A stretch of DNA of 64,000 nucleotides, from the NCBI GenBank assembly GCA_932521035.1, contig OW051492.1, positions 5,456,001-5,520,000 on the forward strand, given 5' to 3'. The notes beneath the pieces were generated by a model, which worked only from the letters and a program-made list of their open reading frames with translations, was not told the origin of the DNA and did no database searches. This stretch comes from Oscheius dolichura. Lineage: Eukaryota; Nematoda; Chromadorea; Rhabditida; Rhabditidae. Made by a program: the position numbers and the translations under genes. Shown in pieces: positions 44,874 through 55,795 of this stretch (within the stretch, counting starts at the first letter, position 1; each line of letters starts with the position of its first letter).

Positions 44874-46151
44874 CTCCTGAAAAACCGAAAACGAATGAAA
44901 AATAAACCAGCTGATGTTTATGAACGATAAGAAAGGGGTGTGGACAAATGGAGCCAAGGGGGGCCGTCTATTACACGTATGTTTAGCGCGTAGGAGGTTG
45001 CGAAAGTGGGTGGTCAACCACAATTTCAATGAAAGTTTTGAAACTCGGAGAAAAGAGCATACGGCATAACATAAACTAATGGCAAAAGTAAAAACTGCAC
45101 TCCGATATGCAATCATAAACGTTTCTGGGGAAAAGTCTGGAAGTAAAAGCTAAATCCTTCTTATCCGTTACGGGGGAATAGAGCCCGTTCAAATCTTCAG
45201 GTGTAAGCCAAGAAAATGAGAGTTCCCTTCATAGAGAATTGGAGAAGTTTTCCTCTACAGACATAATTGGGGAGATAGAGCTCGTGTCGCACTGGGAGCT
45301 GCTGTCGGCAGGCTCTGCTTGGTTGATCTCATCTAATTGCCGTAATCTTCTCTAGCTGACAGGGTGTTGACATCTACTGGGGCATTGTCTCTCCCCCTGT
45401 CTTTCACTCTTTCTGTTTGCGGGCAAGATGTTTCCCGGTTAATCTCTTCCGGTGGATGAGAGTATCCGCCGGAGCCCCCGCTGGTTTGCTGTATCCCATG
45501 ACTAGGTGAGAAGTGTGGCGCATGGCGGACTGGCATGCATCCTTTGTCGGTAACTCCCTCCTGCCCCCTCCTCCTTCCACAAATCTGTCCATCTCCTCCC
45601 CCAGACGGAGCAGAAGTGGCGGTTGTGTTGGGTGGGTCCCCCATGGCCCCAGGTCATACTCGACCTGCTCCTAGAAAGGCACCGGCGACTTTGAGCCACG
45701 CCGCCCAAGTGTCCCCCGTTTCTCTTTATTATAACTCCAGGCCATCCCTGGTTATTTTCTCCTCCTGTCCCGCCTCTTCCCCCTCTTTCGACCATCTCCT
45801 CCTGTCGTCCGCCAGTCCTCCAAAAGCCATGTCAGACTAGCTATCCCCGTTTTCCGCTTCTCGTATGCAAATGAGCCAATCTTCGTGCCAGTGGCGTTCT
45901 ATCCATTTCAGCTTTCGTTATCGCCAGCCAATTATTGTTTTATCAAAAAGTGTCTGTTCCCAGCAGCTCAGCTTCCGCGCGGCGCCTCCTTTGATCCGCG
46001 AAATTTGTAATTCAATGAGCTTTCCGATAAGATTGACCCCGGCTAATCCCTTCCTGTCGATCACCTTCCTCCCAACTTTCCGTGTCTTTTGTATCTCACC
46101 GAAGATATTCAGAAGGAGTCCCTCTCAAACAACACGAGCCAATCCCGCTGG
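44874..46151. promoter_or_regulatory. Divergent upstream region of SARAF and the DSL ligand
   Basis: No coding sequence is supported. Composition turns from AT-rich to GC-rich at about 45.2-45.4 kb. As it precedes both a minus-strand start (44873) and a plus-strand start (46152), both promoters should be here. CTCCTCC/TCCTCCCC pyrimidine tracts are common in 45.5-45.8 kb. Confidence 0.4.
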
Positions 46152-47207
46152 ATGTTGCCCCGACTTCTCCTTTTCGTCCTCCTCCTCCATACGGTAAGAT
46201 CTGTTCCAATTCTCCCCCTAATAATCATTCTGTTCAGTGTGCCTCGGAGAGTGTCTCCTCCCCGAAGCTGTGGCTAAATCTCCAATTCTCCTCGACTCAT
46301 CCCGTCGACGACCTCCGGTTGAAGGATCCCCTGAGGAACTTCTACACGAGGGACGACCTGGAGGGAACCCACACCCTGGCCATTGACGAACTCCCGGTAA
46401 GCCCAGACTTGAGAAATTTAAAAAAAGAAGAGGTTTAGGCCAAATGGCACCTGGAAATAAGCAACGAGTTGGACAACACGACACTCTGGCTGACACCCAG
46501 CTGGGACAGCCAACGGGTCCGGTTCAACATCCGGGAGAGAACCTACGAACTGTCGTATAAGGTTACCTGTAAGACGTAAGCTATTCTGAAGAGGATAAGA
46601 AAGACGGAGATGTTTAGGGGATTCTATGGTGAGAAGTGCGACCGGATGTGTATCCCGACCCCCGACCGACACTACTCCTGCTCGACCCAGGGACAGAAGA
46701 TCTGCCACGAGGAGTGGACCGGGGACGAGTGCGAGAAGAGTGAGTTACTGTGTGTAGAGGGGATAGACGAGGAATATTCAGAAATCGACGCGTGTACTTC
46801 GAATCCATGTGCTAATGACGGCATCTGTCGCGTTGAGGGAGTCTTCGAGTTCAGCTGCACCTGCCAGAACGGATTCGAAGGGAGGCAGTGCGAGACTGCC
46901 AGGTATACCCAATCAAGTGATCTAATGAATTTGACCATTTAGGCCAGTTCCGAAACCAGACGAGGAAATGGGAGAAGGAGTGCTCCTCCTGGAAGGTAGG
47001 TCTCGGTGTGAACGCGACCTAATCTCCTCGCTTTCAGTGCTCCTCCTTGTTTTTTGCGTGGTTCTCCTCGTCTCGATGGTGCTTCTTTTTTTGTTCTTCA
47101 AGAGTTCACAGGCAAGGCTGAAAAGGACAGGGGAGATGTATGCCAGCCAGTGGCAGACGCAGGACGTGGAGGCCCTCAAAGTGGAGAGGCCGGCGATACC
47201 CGTCTAG
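46152..47207 (+). CDS. DSL-family Notch ligand (one DSL, one EGF, type I membrane)
   Basis: The signal peptide is MLPRLLLFVLLLH. An N-terminal module (LWLNLQFSSTHPVDDLRLKD, HTLAIDELP) and the pre-DSL strand WHLEISNELDNTTLWLTPSW, RFNIRERTYEL follow. The DSL domain has six Cys: VTCKTGFYGEKCDRMCIP, then HYSCSTQGQKICHEEW and DEC. One EGF repeat follows (CTSNPCANDGIC, then FSCTCQNGFEGRQC). The membrane helix is VLLLVFCVVLLVSMVLLFLF, with a short cytosolic tail ending ERPAIPV. Introns of about 40-55 nt restore every Cys in frame. Nematode DSL ligands (LAG-2, APX-1, ARG-1) have this short form; with only one EGF it cannot be assigned to one of them. It would activate LIN-12/GLP-1-type receptors. Confidence 0.9.
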
Positions 47208-47339
47208 GCCGATCTTTTCGATTGTTAGGACCTTCCCCGGTGATTGTATTTATTTTTATGTTTGTGTGCTTTTCTCTACTCGTCTCTAATAAATTGACAG
47301 ATGGAATGACACATGTTTTATTGAACAAACAGTTAAAAT

Positions 47340-48851
47340 TTATCTGTTGGGGACGGGCTCTGCCGACTTCGGAGCTGCTTCCACAGGCACTGCTGGCGGC
47401 GGCTTCGCCTTCTTTGCAGCCGGAGAGTTTGGCTTCTTCGCCGGCTCGTCCACCTTCTTCTCACGCATAAACACCCTAAACTCGGCGGCCCATTGGCCGA
47501 TATCCTCGCCCAGCGAATCATACAAGGGCATCATGTCTTCTGGAGGGAGAGACTGGAAACGGACGACCAGCATAGACAGGATGAAGATGAAGGTGAACAC
47601 GATGAGCCAGTAGATCGGGTCGAGTCCAGGCGGGTCTTCGAGCTCCTTGGCCGTCTCGTCCTCTTGCACCAGAGCCTCCGGCATCGATGGGCCTGTGAAT
47701 GCACCGTTCAAAGGAAGTGAAGCCAGCCACCTGGAGGTTGGTCGATTGCCATTCCCTTGGGCGGAGTGACCAGGCCGACGACGGTGAGGTAGGGCAGGTG
47801 GAGGATGCAGGTGCCGTCCATGGCCGACTTGGCGTCTACCCGGTTGTAGATGTAGCGACAGTCGAAGCCGACCCGGACACAGTGAGCAGTCACCAGCCCA
47901 TTGGCGTCGGAGTAGACCGGCACCATGAACGGACGGTTAGCGTCCCTGTTTGAGAGGTGGTAGGTCGTCAGGCGCGTCGTCTTGTTACCCCGCTCGTCCT
48001 GCTCGTCCATGTCCAGATTGTAGAGCCACTGCAGGTTGTGTTCCATCTGAAACGGGTTCCATTGCTGCCCAACCGGATGTCTACCCAGATTCTGCCGCTT
48101 TGGGTGTAGTCGTCGTAGTAGGACAGCACCTCGCGACCTTTGATGTTAGCCGACGGCGGGATGGGCCACTTCTTCCGTCGGAATGGTCTACAACCAGTAT
48201 TATTGCCAATATAGACCGGGTTACCGGATCATATTCTGTTCGTCTCCCTCGTAGTCCGTGTACTGGATGAACTTCTGTCCCTTTTCTTCGATCAGACTCA
48301 GACACCTGAGGATCTTCTTCGCCTTGTGGAAGTGACAAGTCTTCTCCGTCGGGTGGATCTGCAGAGTATGACCTGGCCGCATGAGGTCGGCGGCGGCCAC
48401 CGTCTCTGGCCATTCCTCCAGTTTCAGTCTGAAACAGACTCTTCCCCTTGTGGAATGATCTCTCTTACGTATTGAAACTGGCGTCGTTCAGCTTCGTCCG
48501 TATCAAGGTGCCGAGTTCGGACGAGGAGACCGGGAAGACGGAGGGCCGGAGAAGGGTACAGAAGTGGAATTTGCCATGAAGACGGTTGTCAGAGAGCCAG
48601 ATCTCGGAGACATTGATCAGCCGGTAGGAGTTGACCAGGAGCTGACACGTCCCGGAGACGACGAAGTGCCACTTGGCATCGTAGAGCAGGGAGATGTCCG
48701 GATCACAGTCGGCACTCCCTACAAATGGATACTACTGAACGAACAGGAACATACCGGAGGCGTGAGGGAAAAAAGGCGCCGTCAGATTTCTGACGGAGGC
48801 AGCTCCTCGAAGAAGACAGAAGAACAGCCATAGCCGACCGAAGCGGAACAT
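47340..48851 (-). CDS. Unrecognised type I membrane protein
   Basis: The ATG at 48851 opens a signal peptide (MFRFGRLWLFFCLLRGAASV). The luminal part has SLLYDAKWHFVVSGTCQLLV, HGKFHFCTLLRPSVFP, TLQIHPTEKTCHFHKAKKIL and DAKSAMDGTCILHLPYLTVV, with scattered Cys and several possible N-glycosylation sites (NLT, NVS, NKT). A membrane helix (YWLIVFTFIFILSMLVV) and a Lys/Pro/Ala-rich tail ending EPVPNR follow. A 38-nt intron (about 48051-48088) joins QSGRIW to MEHNLQWLYN in phase. No domain was recognised. It starts only 57 bp from the divergent Ig/EGF gene and converges with the DSL ligand gene, so joint control is plausible. Confidence 0.72.
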
Positions 48852-48908
48852 TTGACTGGATACAATGGGGCCGACCGATTCTAGTCAGTCTAATTCCATG
48901 TCTGTCAG
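48852..48908. promoter_or_regulatory. 57-bp bidirectional start region
   Basis: Only 57 bases separate the ATG codons of two divergent membrane-protein genes (48851 minus, 48909 plus). Both 5' leaders and any core promoter must overlap here or lie inside the opposite gene. CATGTCTGTCAG|ATG on the plus side looks like an acceptor directly at the ATG. Confidence 0.55.
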
Positions 48909-50006
48909 ATGTTCGGTTGGCTGCTAGTCGTTCTCTTCGCTTCTGTTTTGGCCAGGGAGAAAGTCAAGACTCCCGTCGGTGGGTATCTTCCTCGTCCTCC
49001 CTAATATTATCCCAGTGCTCAACGGTGTCCTGGACGAGCGAGTCACCTACATCCCCCTCGGCTACAACCAGATCTTCAACTGTGAGGCAGAGGCGAAGAT
49101 CGCCTACCTGGTTCGTTCACAGCCCGTCTGGTACGTCCTGTTCTACAATCCCGACACGAAGGCAATGGAGAGGACCAATGTAAGCAGCATACGGTAGGCG
49201 GGAGGACTGGCCGGCCATCCTAAAATCTTGCAGAAATAAGAATAACGAGAGGTTCCGCCAGCTGGACAACTCGTCTCTCCTGGTCATAGGCATCCAGAAG
49301 TGGCACGATGGAGTTGTCGTGGAGTGCGTCCTCGACACCGGGCACTCGTCGTCCGTCGTCTCCAGACACACCATCGGTGAGGAGGATGGCTTCAGGGGGT
49401 CTAACTGATATTCAGCAGTACAAGACTGTTACGAGGAGGCGGATCGCAATCCGTGTCTCTATGGGAAGTGCGGGATCGACGGCTTCAAGGGCGTCTACGA
49501 GGTGGTCCGCTGTGACTGCATACCCCAGTTCACCGGCGACTTCTGCTCAGGTCTGTCTCCTTCTTCCTTCCCATATCCTCCCGTTCAGAACCAGTGGAGG
49601 ACGTGCTCCTCGAAGAGGTCATCTTCTACTCCCCGATGCTTTTCCTCATCGTCTTCATCGTGATCATCTTCTGTGCCAGGAAGAAGATAGAATTCGCGGG
49701 CAAGTACAAACCGATGAGGTTTGAGCGGCAGATCACTCGCTTCAACCCCCTCCCGTCGAAGGGAGCGCGGTACCCCGCGGCATATCTCCTCTGTGAGGTA
49801 GGTCTCTCCGTCTATTTTAATTTGTATGGTATCAGAGGACAGCCGAGTCTCACAGGGGAGAGTTCTCTTCAAAAGAACCGGAGAAGAAGGAGCCGGACGG
49901 CGAGGAGACGAGCAAGACGAAGCTGGAGAGGAGCAGGGCGAGCAAGAAGAGCCGAAAAGACCCGGCTGTCCCGTCGTCGTTGATTTTAAACAATCTAGGT
50001 AAATAA
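48909..50006 (+). CDS. Ig-like + EGF single-pass membrane protein
   Basis: The signal peptide is FGWLLVVLFASVLA. An Ig-like fold follows with YIPLGYNQIFNCEAEAKIAY, VWYVLFYNPDT and DGVVVECVLD, i.e. the Cys-Trp-Cys pattern. An EGF module with six Cys follows (CYEEADRNPCLYGKCGIDG, then VVRCDCIPQFTGDFC). The membrane helix is FYSPMLFLIVFIVIIFC, with a long basic/acidic cytosolic tail (EKKEPDGEETSKTKLERSRA) ending NNLGK. Introns of about 38-50 nt join in phase; the exon containing TNVSSIRNKNNERF uses the donor in CG|GTAGGC. An Ig plus a single EGF before a membrane helix resembles neuregulin/Vein-type growth factors. Whether it is a ligand or an adhesion protein is inference. Confidence 0.75.
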
Positions 50007-50100
50007 AGAGATCTACATCTTTTCGTCAGCCTAACAAAAACAATCAACGAACAGCCATAACAAATAATAGAGCACAATCTAAAATCGTCCGACTCTTCCT

Positions 50101-53100
50101 CTAGTCCGAATCAGATTCTAAACGGGGATACTCTTTACATGAAAATGGAGTAGAACCTACCGCATATCCTCCTAGGCTTCTTTGGGGCATAGTTACGGCG
50201 CGGTCGGGCGTTGACTAGCTGGGCTTGTGCTTCCTGAAATGGATATATAACCGGAGAGGAGAAGTCAGGCATACGAGGAGGCGGTCGTCGTCCGACTGGG
50301 CCAGGTCTTCTCCTTCTGGCTCGGTCTCGTCCTCCTCCGACTCTTCACTTCCTTCTTCGGCTTCGTCATCCACGAAGGGGTTCTGTAAACGAGAAGCTCT
50401 TGTTTTTTGTCCTTCTTACCCTTTCCTCCTCCTCCTCGTCCCCGTCTTCCTCTTCTTCGTCACTGATTATCTGTCCCGGCCGTCGTCTTCGAAACACGAC
50501 AACGTCCTCGTTGTCCTCTGACTTTTCCGAGCTTTCCGAGACTATCCTCGCTCTTTTCTTCTACAAATATCCTTCGTGAATGTAAAACAAAGATCACTAA
50601 CCTGCCACCTCCGATGGCTTCTCTCGTCTTCTCTCTCCAGAGCCCGTTCCACCTCGTCCAACTCGTCCTCACTCCCTTCGGCCGTTCCCTCGTCCGACTC
50701 CACTACAAAGCTGTCCTCCTCTTCCTCCTCCTCCCCCGAGGTGTCTTCCTTCTCTCCTTCTTCGGTCGACATCTCTTCATCGCTGTCGGTCAACTCGTCT
50801 TCCTATGTTCTTCGTAAAAGATAAATGATCGAAACATACGGAAATATGGACAGGTTGGACTGTATATCGATTCCATCCCTCGATCTGTGGGAGTTTTCTC
50901 ACCGAAAGAGCGCACTCATTTGTGATTCCACAGCTTTCTCCCACTTTGAATAGCACATCTCTCCAGTGACTCTCTGTAGACGGGTTTTTTAATTGGAAGA
51001 GGTTGCCTCACTTTTATCTTCCTCGCTGACAAGGAGGGCGATCATTTCCGAGGAGAGGCCGAATTCGACAAGGTGGGGAGAACTCTTAGCCATGTGTCCT
51101 ATTAATTCCTTGATGGATGATCTGGCAAAGAGAAATAAGAGAAAAAAGAAGAAGGTACAAACATTTCCTTGCTGACCGGCAGGGTGATGATGGACAGGCG
51201 CTTGAGAGAGGGCAGGTGGTCCACCACGGCGTTGGCCACCGGCTCGAAGCAGGACATTCCCCAGACCTGAACAAGTGGATTCCCCTGTCGGCCATTAGAA
51301 TACCTGGATGTTGAGCTCGTCGAGATCAGGAAACCGGTTGATGTCCCCGAGTCGTTCGATAAACCTGAGAAGGGAGGCAAGGAATTTTCGACGGTGTTCT
51401 CTCGGCTGGATGAAGGAGAGGCTGATTGACTGGATGGACGGGGGCAGGTAGGTGTCGAGGTCATCCAGCTGAAATTATCCGTAGTCTTTGTATTTCAGAG
51501 CAACTTACAACACAGTAGCCATCAATGTGGAAGCTGAACTTCAAAAGGCTCTCAAATTTGGGTTTCGCCTTGTTGCGGCGTGATTTCTCCAGTGACCAGG
51601 AGGACGGCATGGCAGATCCGGCGACGAGGCAGTGCACGAAAAGGTCGAGTGTCTGCAGTCTGGGAAGGGTCTGAACATTTTGTGTCAGGAAAAAAAGGAA
51701 ACCCTACAGTTCCTAGGCCGTCCATAAGGTTGGGGAGATAATAGTCCAAGGTGACAACGGGCATCGAATGAGTATTCAACTGAACGGGTCCTATGAGGAG
51801 ACGGGTTGCCTACCTTGAGATGGTCGATAAACAACGGGTTCACGTTTTCTGGCTGTATAAATTTGAAGAGAGCCTGCATCACGGAATCAAGGGAACAGAG
51901 GGACTGGAGGTCCTGGGTCAGCAGTCCCAACTGGACCTCTTTGTAGGATATCCTCTCCTTGGCCATGATGACTAACAGCTGGAAATGGGGGAATTTGGAG
52001 GCCGAGGAAAAATAACTGACATATTCAGGCGTGTCCCAGAAGCTGATCCTCTCTAGGACGGGGAAGGCTCGATAGACGAAATCACTCTCCTTTCCCTGGA
52101 TACGCTTGAATTCGAGGAATGAGAAGGCCTACCTTTGCAATCGGCGCAGGGACAATTCCCTTGTCTCCGAGAAGATTGTCTGGGACGTAGCGGCGCTGAT
52201 TCCAAAAGGCTTGGTAAGCCCGCAAGACGACTGTCCACACGAGACGGTTCCTATATAACAATTAGGCTACAAAAAGGATCAAACTGACATCGGAGGCCGG
52301 TGTACTCCTGTGTGAAGACTCTCCAGCCCCTGACAGTTTAACAAGAGATTCAGCAATTCCTCTCTGGCCGCCTTGATGGTCAATGTTATACAGAGGGACT
52401 TCAACTTCTGAGGGGCCGGCAATGCCTCGATAAACCAGGTTTCGGCCGAGTGCCAGACGAGTTCCCTCAGATTTGAAAGACCCGGGAAGATATTCCGCCG
52501 AAGAGATACGGCAGACAAGGCCTGGAGAGGAAAATGGAAAGAAAGGAACAAGCGAACTACCTTCATGTCTCCCAAGTCCAATACAGTGACGGTCTCCAGC
52601 CGATGTTTGAACATTTGGACGAAGCGGGAGGGACGGAGAAAGCTCTTGTGGTAGGTGAACTCGGTTGTCCTGAATGTGGGTAAAGATTGGCTGGGAGGGG
52701 ACTACTTGTTGAAGTGTTCCTTGACCAGCTTGGCTATTTTCTTCTGGAGGAGGAGAGGACACCTCTTCATCTGGTCCTCTAGGTCCGAATACTGCCAACC
52801 GAGCGAGTGCGGCGAGAAGTTGACTGGAATGGAGGGAATACAAGAGGATGGAGGACAACTACCTAGACTGTTGTTCCCTGTGGAAACGGTCTCGGTAAAG
52901 GCGGAAAGAAGTCGGACCATCTCGCGGACGTCGTTATGGAACTCGTTGGTCATCTCCCGACTGTACCACTTTGGAGAGAATAACAACTGAAAGAGAGCTA
53001 CTGGAGACAGGGTCGACGAACCTTTGTCTTGTTGAACTCGGAGACGTCCACGACCAGTCCCTGTCGATGCTTTGATACTTCTTTCCCCACCACCGTCTTA

Positions 53101-53337
53101 CACCTCGAATTCACAGCTGAAAGCTTTAGGAAGTCCGGGGCTGCGCCGATCTTGGCGGCGATGATCTGGAGGACGTGGAAAGTCGGCTCCTTGGAGGAAC
53201 CTGGCTGGGTGAATGTCTTTTCTGAAGGAACGAGTGGATTCTCAAAGCTCGACGGGACTACCTGGCACTTTCTTCGGCTTGGGGGAGGAGATGTCCCCGT
53301 TTATCTTCGGACAGTCGTCCCATTTCCGTTTAGTCAT
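50101..53337 (-). CDS. F-box/LRR-like protein with a long acidic C-terminal tail
   Basis: From the ATG at 53337 (MTKRKWDDCPKINGDIS) many short exons join in one frame. An F-box-like helix bundle is near the N-terminus (HVLQIIAAKIGAAPDFLKLS, AVNSRCKTVVGKEV). Irregular leucine-rich segments follow (TVTVLDLGDMKALSAVSLRR, LKSLCITLTIKAAREELLNL, FPDLDELNIQVWGMSCFEPV, DHLPSLKRLSIITLPVS). After WNRYTVQPVHISEDELTDSD the product becomes extremely acidic over about 170 residues (GEEEEEEDSFVVESDEGT, ISDEEEEDGDEEEEERNPFV) and ends with RRNYAPKKPRRICESDSD. F-box proteins recruit substrates to SCF ubiquitin ligases. The F-box match is weak. The acidic tail could be a separate gene if the join at about 50820 is wrong, though phase is kept throughout. 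Confidence 0.62.
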
Positions 53338-53705
53338 CTAAAACGACAATTTAAGGAGGCAATAAAGGGGTAGGAGTAAGAACTTCGAGTTACTACAGGC
53401 AAGAGAGAAAGAACCGGCAGTTTCCATGAAGAAGATGCAACAATTTATTGGTTGGAGTTTTATCTAGCTAGGGAGAGAAAAGAAGTTTTAATGGATGAAA
53501 ACTGCCTGATTCGTAGAGTTTTGAAAAGAAATTAAATTGGTGAACGAATGTCTGCTCCAATGACAACGAGAACACGTAAAAGCCGTTGGAAATAATTCGG
53601 AGGACTCTTTAAAGCAAAGCTGTTCAAATAGAAAAGCCCGGCTTTCTCTCTGCTTCTTTCCGAGAAAAAGACAAAAATTACAAACAGTTTTATTCGCCGT
53701 CGAGT

Positions 53706-54911
53706 CTAGAGACGTTTGAGAAGATCCTCGAGGGAGAACAAAAGAATAAACGAGGCTCGCGAGGCGGTGACCGTGGCGCAGCAAGAGTTTCTGTCCTGGC
53801 GATGGCGGCCACAGAAGAGTTCGCCGTTGCGTTCCCAGGGAGTGGCGAAGGATTCGGGCAGATGGGTGCCGAGGGCCGAGAGCCACTTGGTCGTGTCGAC
53901 GCCGATCCCTCCTCCGAGGCAGGCGGCGATGGCATCCGCGAAGGCGTCGGCCAGCACGAAGCGGTCGGGGGTGCAGGGGAAGCCGTCGTAGAGCAGGCCG
54001 ACAGTCTCTTTGAGGTGGCGCATCGAGGCCAGCAGGCACTCGTACTCCTGGCGGAGACAGATGATGAAGCGACGGCCACTGTTGTTCACCACATGATACA
54101 TGTCTGAAATTCTATATTCCAATATAATAAGCGACTCACTCTTCTGTCCCATGAAGACGCGGTTGAGACGCTCCTCCTCCTCCTCACAGTCGCCCTTATA
54201 CAGTCCGACCCGGATGCCCTGCTGGGCGGCAATCGAGGGTTCAGTCCGGCCGAGGATCTCCGCGATGAGTTCCCTCATGTTCAGGTGGCCGCTGTTCACA
54301 TTCAGGGGAATACGGTGGGTCTCGTTCGAGTGGAAGACTGCCCGGCTGCGCTTGATCTCGTTGTCGACGGTCCAGGGCCCGACGAGGCTCGAGACGCGGT
54401 CCACCACTCCGTCACGCAGGTTGAACTCGTTCATGGCGAACTCGGCCATCATGCACACGTCGTCCACGTTGCCGAATGTCTGCACAGAGGCCAGCAGGAA
54501 GCGGAGGCGCTTGATCTTCTCGACGCAGCCGCCCGTCTGGGCCATGACGGCCTCCTCGATCAGCTGCCGGTCCTCCTCGTACTTCATCTGCAGGTGGTTC
54601 TCCAGCTCCTCCCTGGCCACCTCCACCATCGGGATGCCCATGTCCTCGTCGTCCGAGCCGTCGTCATCCAGCGGGCGAAAGTCCATCCGACGCTGTTCCA
54701 GCACCCAGCTGCGTCCCTTCTTCTTGCTCGTTCTCATTTTTATTGGAGTGGCCGGCTGCACGACGGCCAGCTCGATGGCCCGCTGCTGCCACTTGCTCCT
54801 TTCCTCCGAGGGAAGCCCTCGCCAGGTGAGCTCCGCCTGACGGACGCCGCCCATCCTGGCCTTGTTGTGTTGAGCATAGAGACGGCAACCGCTTTTCGTT
54901 TCGTCGCTCAT
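53706..54911 (-). CDS. Maelstrom-like protein (HMG box + RNase H-like domain)
   Basis: The ATG at 54911 begins MSDETKSGCRLYAQHNKARM. The first 50 residues are HMG-box-like (AELTWRGLPSEERSKWQQRA). The main domain has MAEFAMNEFNLRDGVVDRVS, LVGPW and SRAVFHSNETHRIPLNVNSG, which follows the Maelstrom order (E-x-x-x-x-x-x-L-x-x-G-I, F-H, ... H-K-I-P-I). It ends with WERNGELFCGRHRQDRNSCC, where a Cys/His cluster resembles the ECHC motif. One short intron (about 54101-54133) joins FMGQK to NMYHVVNN. Maelstrom acts in piRNA silencing in insects and mammals. The assignment rests on motif order and needs a profile test; an alternative is a nematode-specific HMG protein. Confidence 0.62.
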   Translation of the reverse strand: MSDETKSGCRLYAQHNKARMGGVRQAELTWRGLPSEERSKWQQRAIELAVVQPATPIKMRTSKKKGRSWVLEQRRMDFRPLDDDGSDDEDMGIPMVEVAREELENHLQMKYEEDRQLIEEAVMAQTGGCVEKIKRLRFLLASVQTFGNVDDVCMMAEFAMNEFNLRDGVVDRVSSLVGPWTVDNEIKRSRAVFHSNETHRIPLNVNSGHLNMRELIAEILGRTEPSIAAQQGIRVGLYKGDCEEEEERLNRVFMGQKSESLIILEYRISDMYHVVNNSGRRFIICLRQEYECLLASMRHLKETVGLLYDGFPCTPDRFVLADAFADAIAACLGGGIGVDTTKWLSALGTHLPESFATPWERNGELFCGRHRQDRNSCCATVTASRASFILLFSLEDLLKRL

Positions 54912-55795
54912 CCTGAATCCAAATTTCAAAAATTCGATAGCTGACAAGTCGCGAGTTGACTTTTGCGAACAATCCTACCCTAATAATGGGCAGATGTCTG
55001 TGTCTGTCTGTCTGTACGGATTTGACGGGTTGTATGGGAAAGTGAGAGAAGCAGAAAGTTTCGACTGTCTGACCTTATCCGACTGTAAAAGCTTATTCGA
55101 CAAGAAAATAACTAGAACAGCTCTTTGGGAAGGGGGAGCCGGCGCTGTCGACTGTTTTTTTTGTTCACCCCAGCGCCGCCGAAGACGGCCGGAGGCATAC
55201 TTGTTTGTGACAGATTTTCTTAAGTTTTCGGTGTTTCGAACACACTAAAATGGAACTACACAAAATAACAAAAATTTAGTTTGGTTGTGATTCTCAAAAG
55301 TTAGTCGGAGAAAATCGAAAGTCAGCATCTATCAAAGTCAAGAAAAAAGTGTCCAACCAAAAAAGAAGTAGAAGAGAGCACCGCCTATGAAAGCGGGCAG
55401 TAGAAATGACTAATCCTACTCTCCCGGTCGACACGGTAACTTCTAGAAACGGATAATCGGCTTATTTGTTCCACATAAATCTCCGCTCAATTTGTCCGGT
55501 CTCGCCGCCATAAATCAGATAACTTTCCCCGGTTTTTTCAAAAGTCGGCGAGGCCAGGCGACACGGACCCGCCGCACACCCCCTTCGCAACTCCGGTCCG
55601 GAAAAAAGTGCCGACATAGAGGTTATTAATGAAGTGCCAGTCGGGAAACGCTCCGCCTGTTTTAAAAAGTTGCCTGACGACCTTCTTTATTCACGCCGTC
55701 CGTCCTTTTCATGGCTACCGAGACCCCTTCATCGTCGACGACAATTTCCATTCTCTTTATTGTCTATCTTTAGTTCCAATTGGGGGGAAGTGGGG
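54912..55795. other. Intergenic; upstream of the Maelstrom-like gene
   Basis: No gene is seen. A short GTCTGTGTCTGTCTGTCTGT microsatellite lies at 54994-55013. AT content rises at 55.2-55.4 kb. It contains the 3' region of ccb-2 on the right. Confidence 0.4.

Noticed and set aside
54100-54944. Two long plus-strand open frames over the Maelstrom-like gene
   Set aside because: Antisense shadows; the minus strand has the HMG-like and Maelstrom-like motifs and an in-phase intron.
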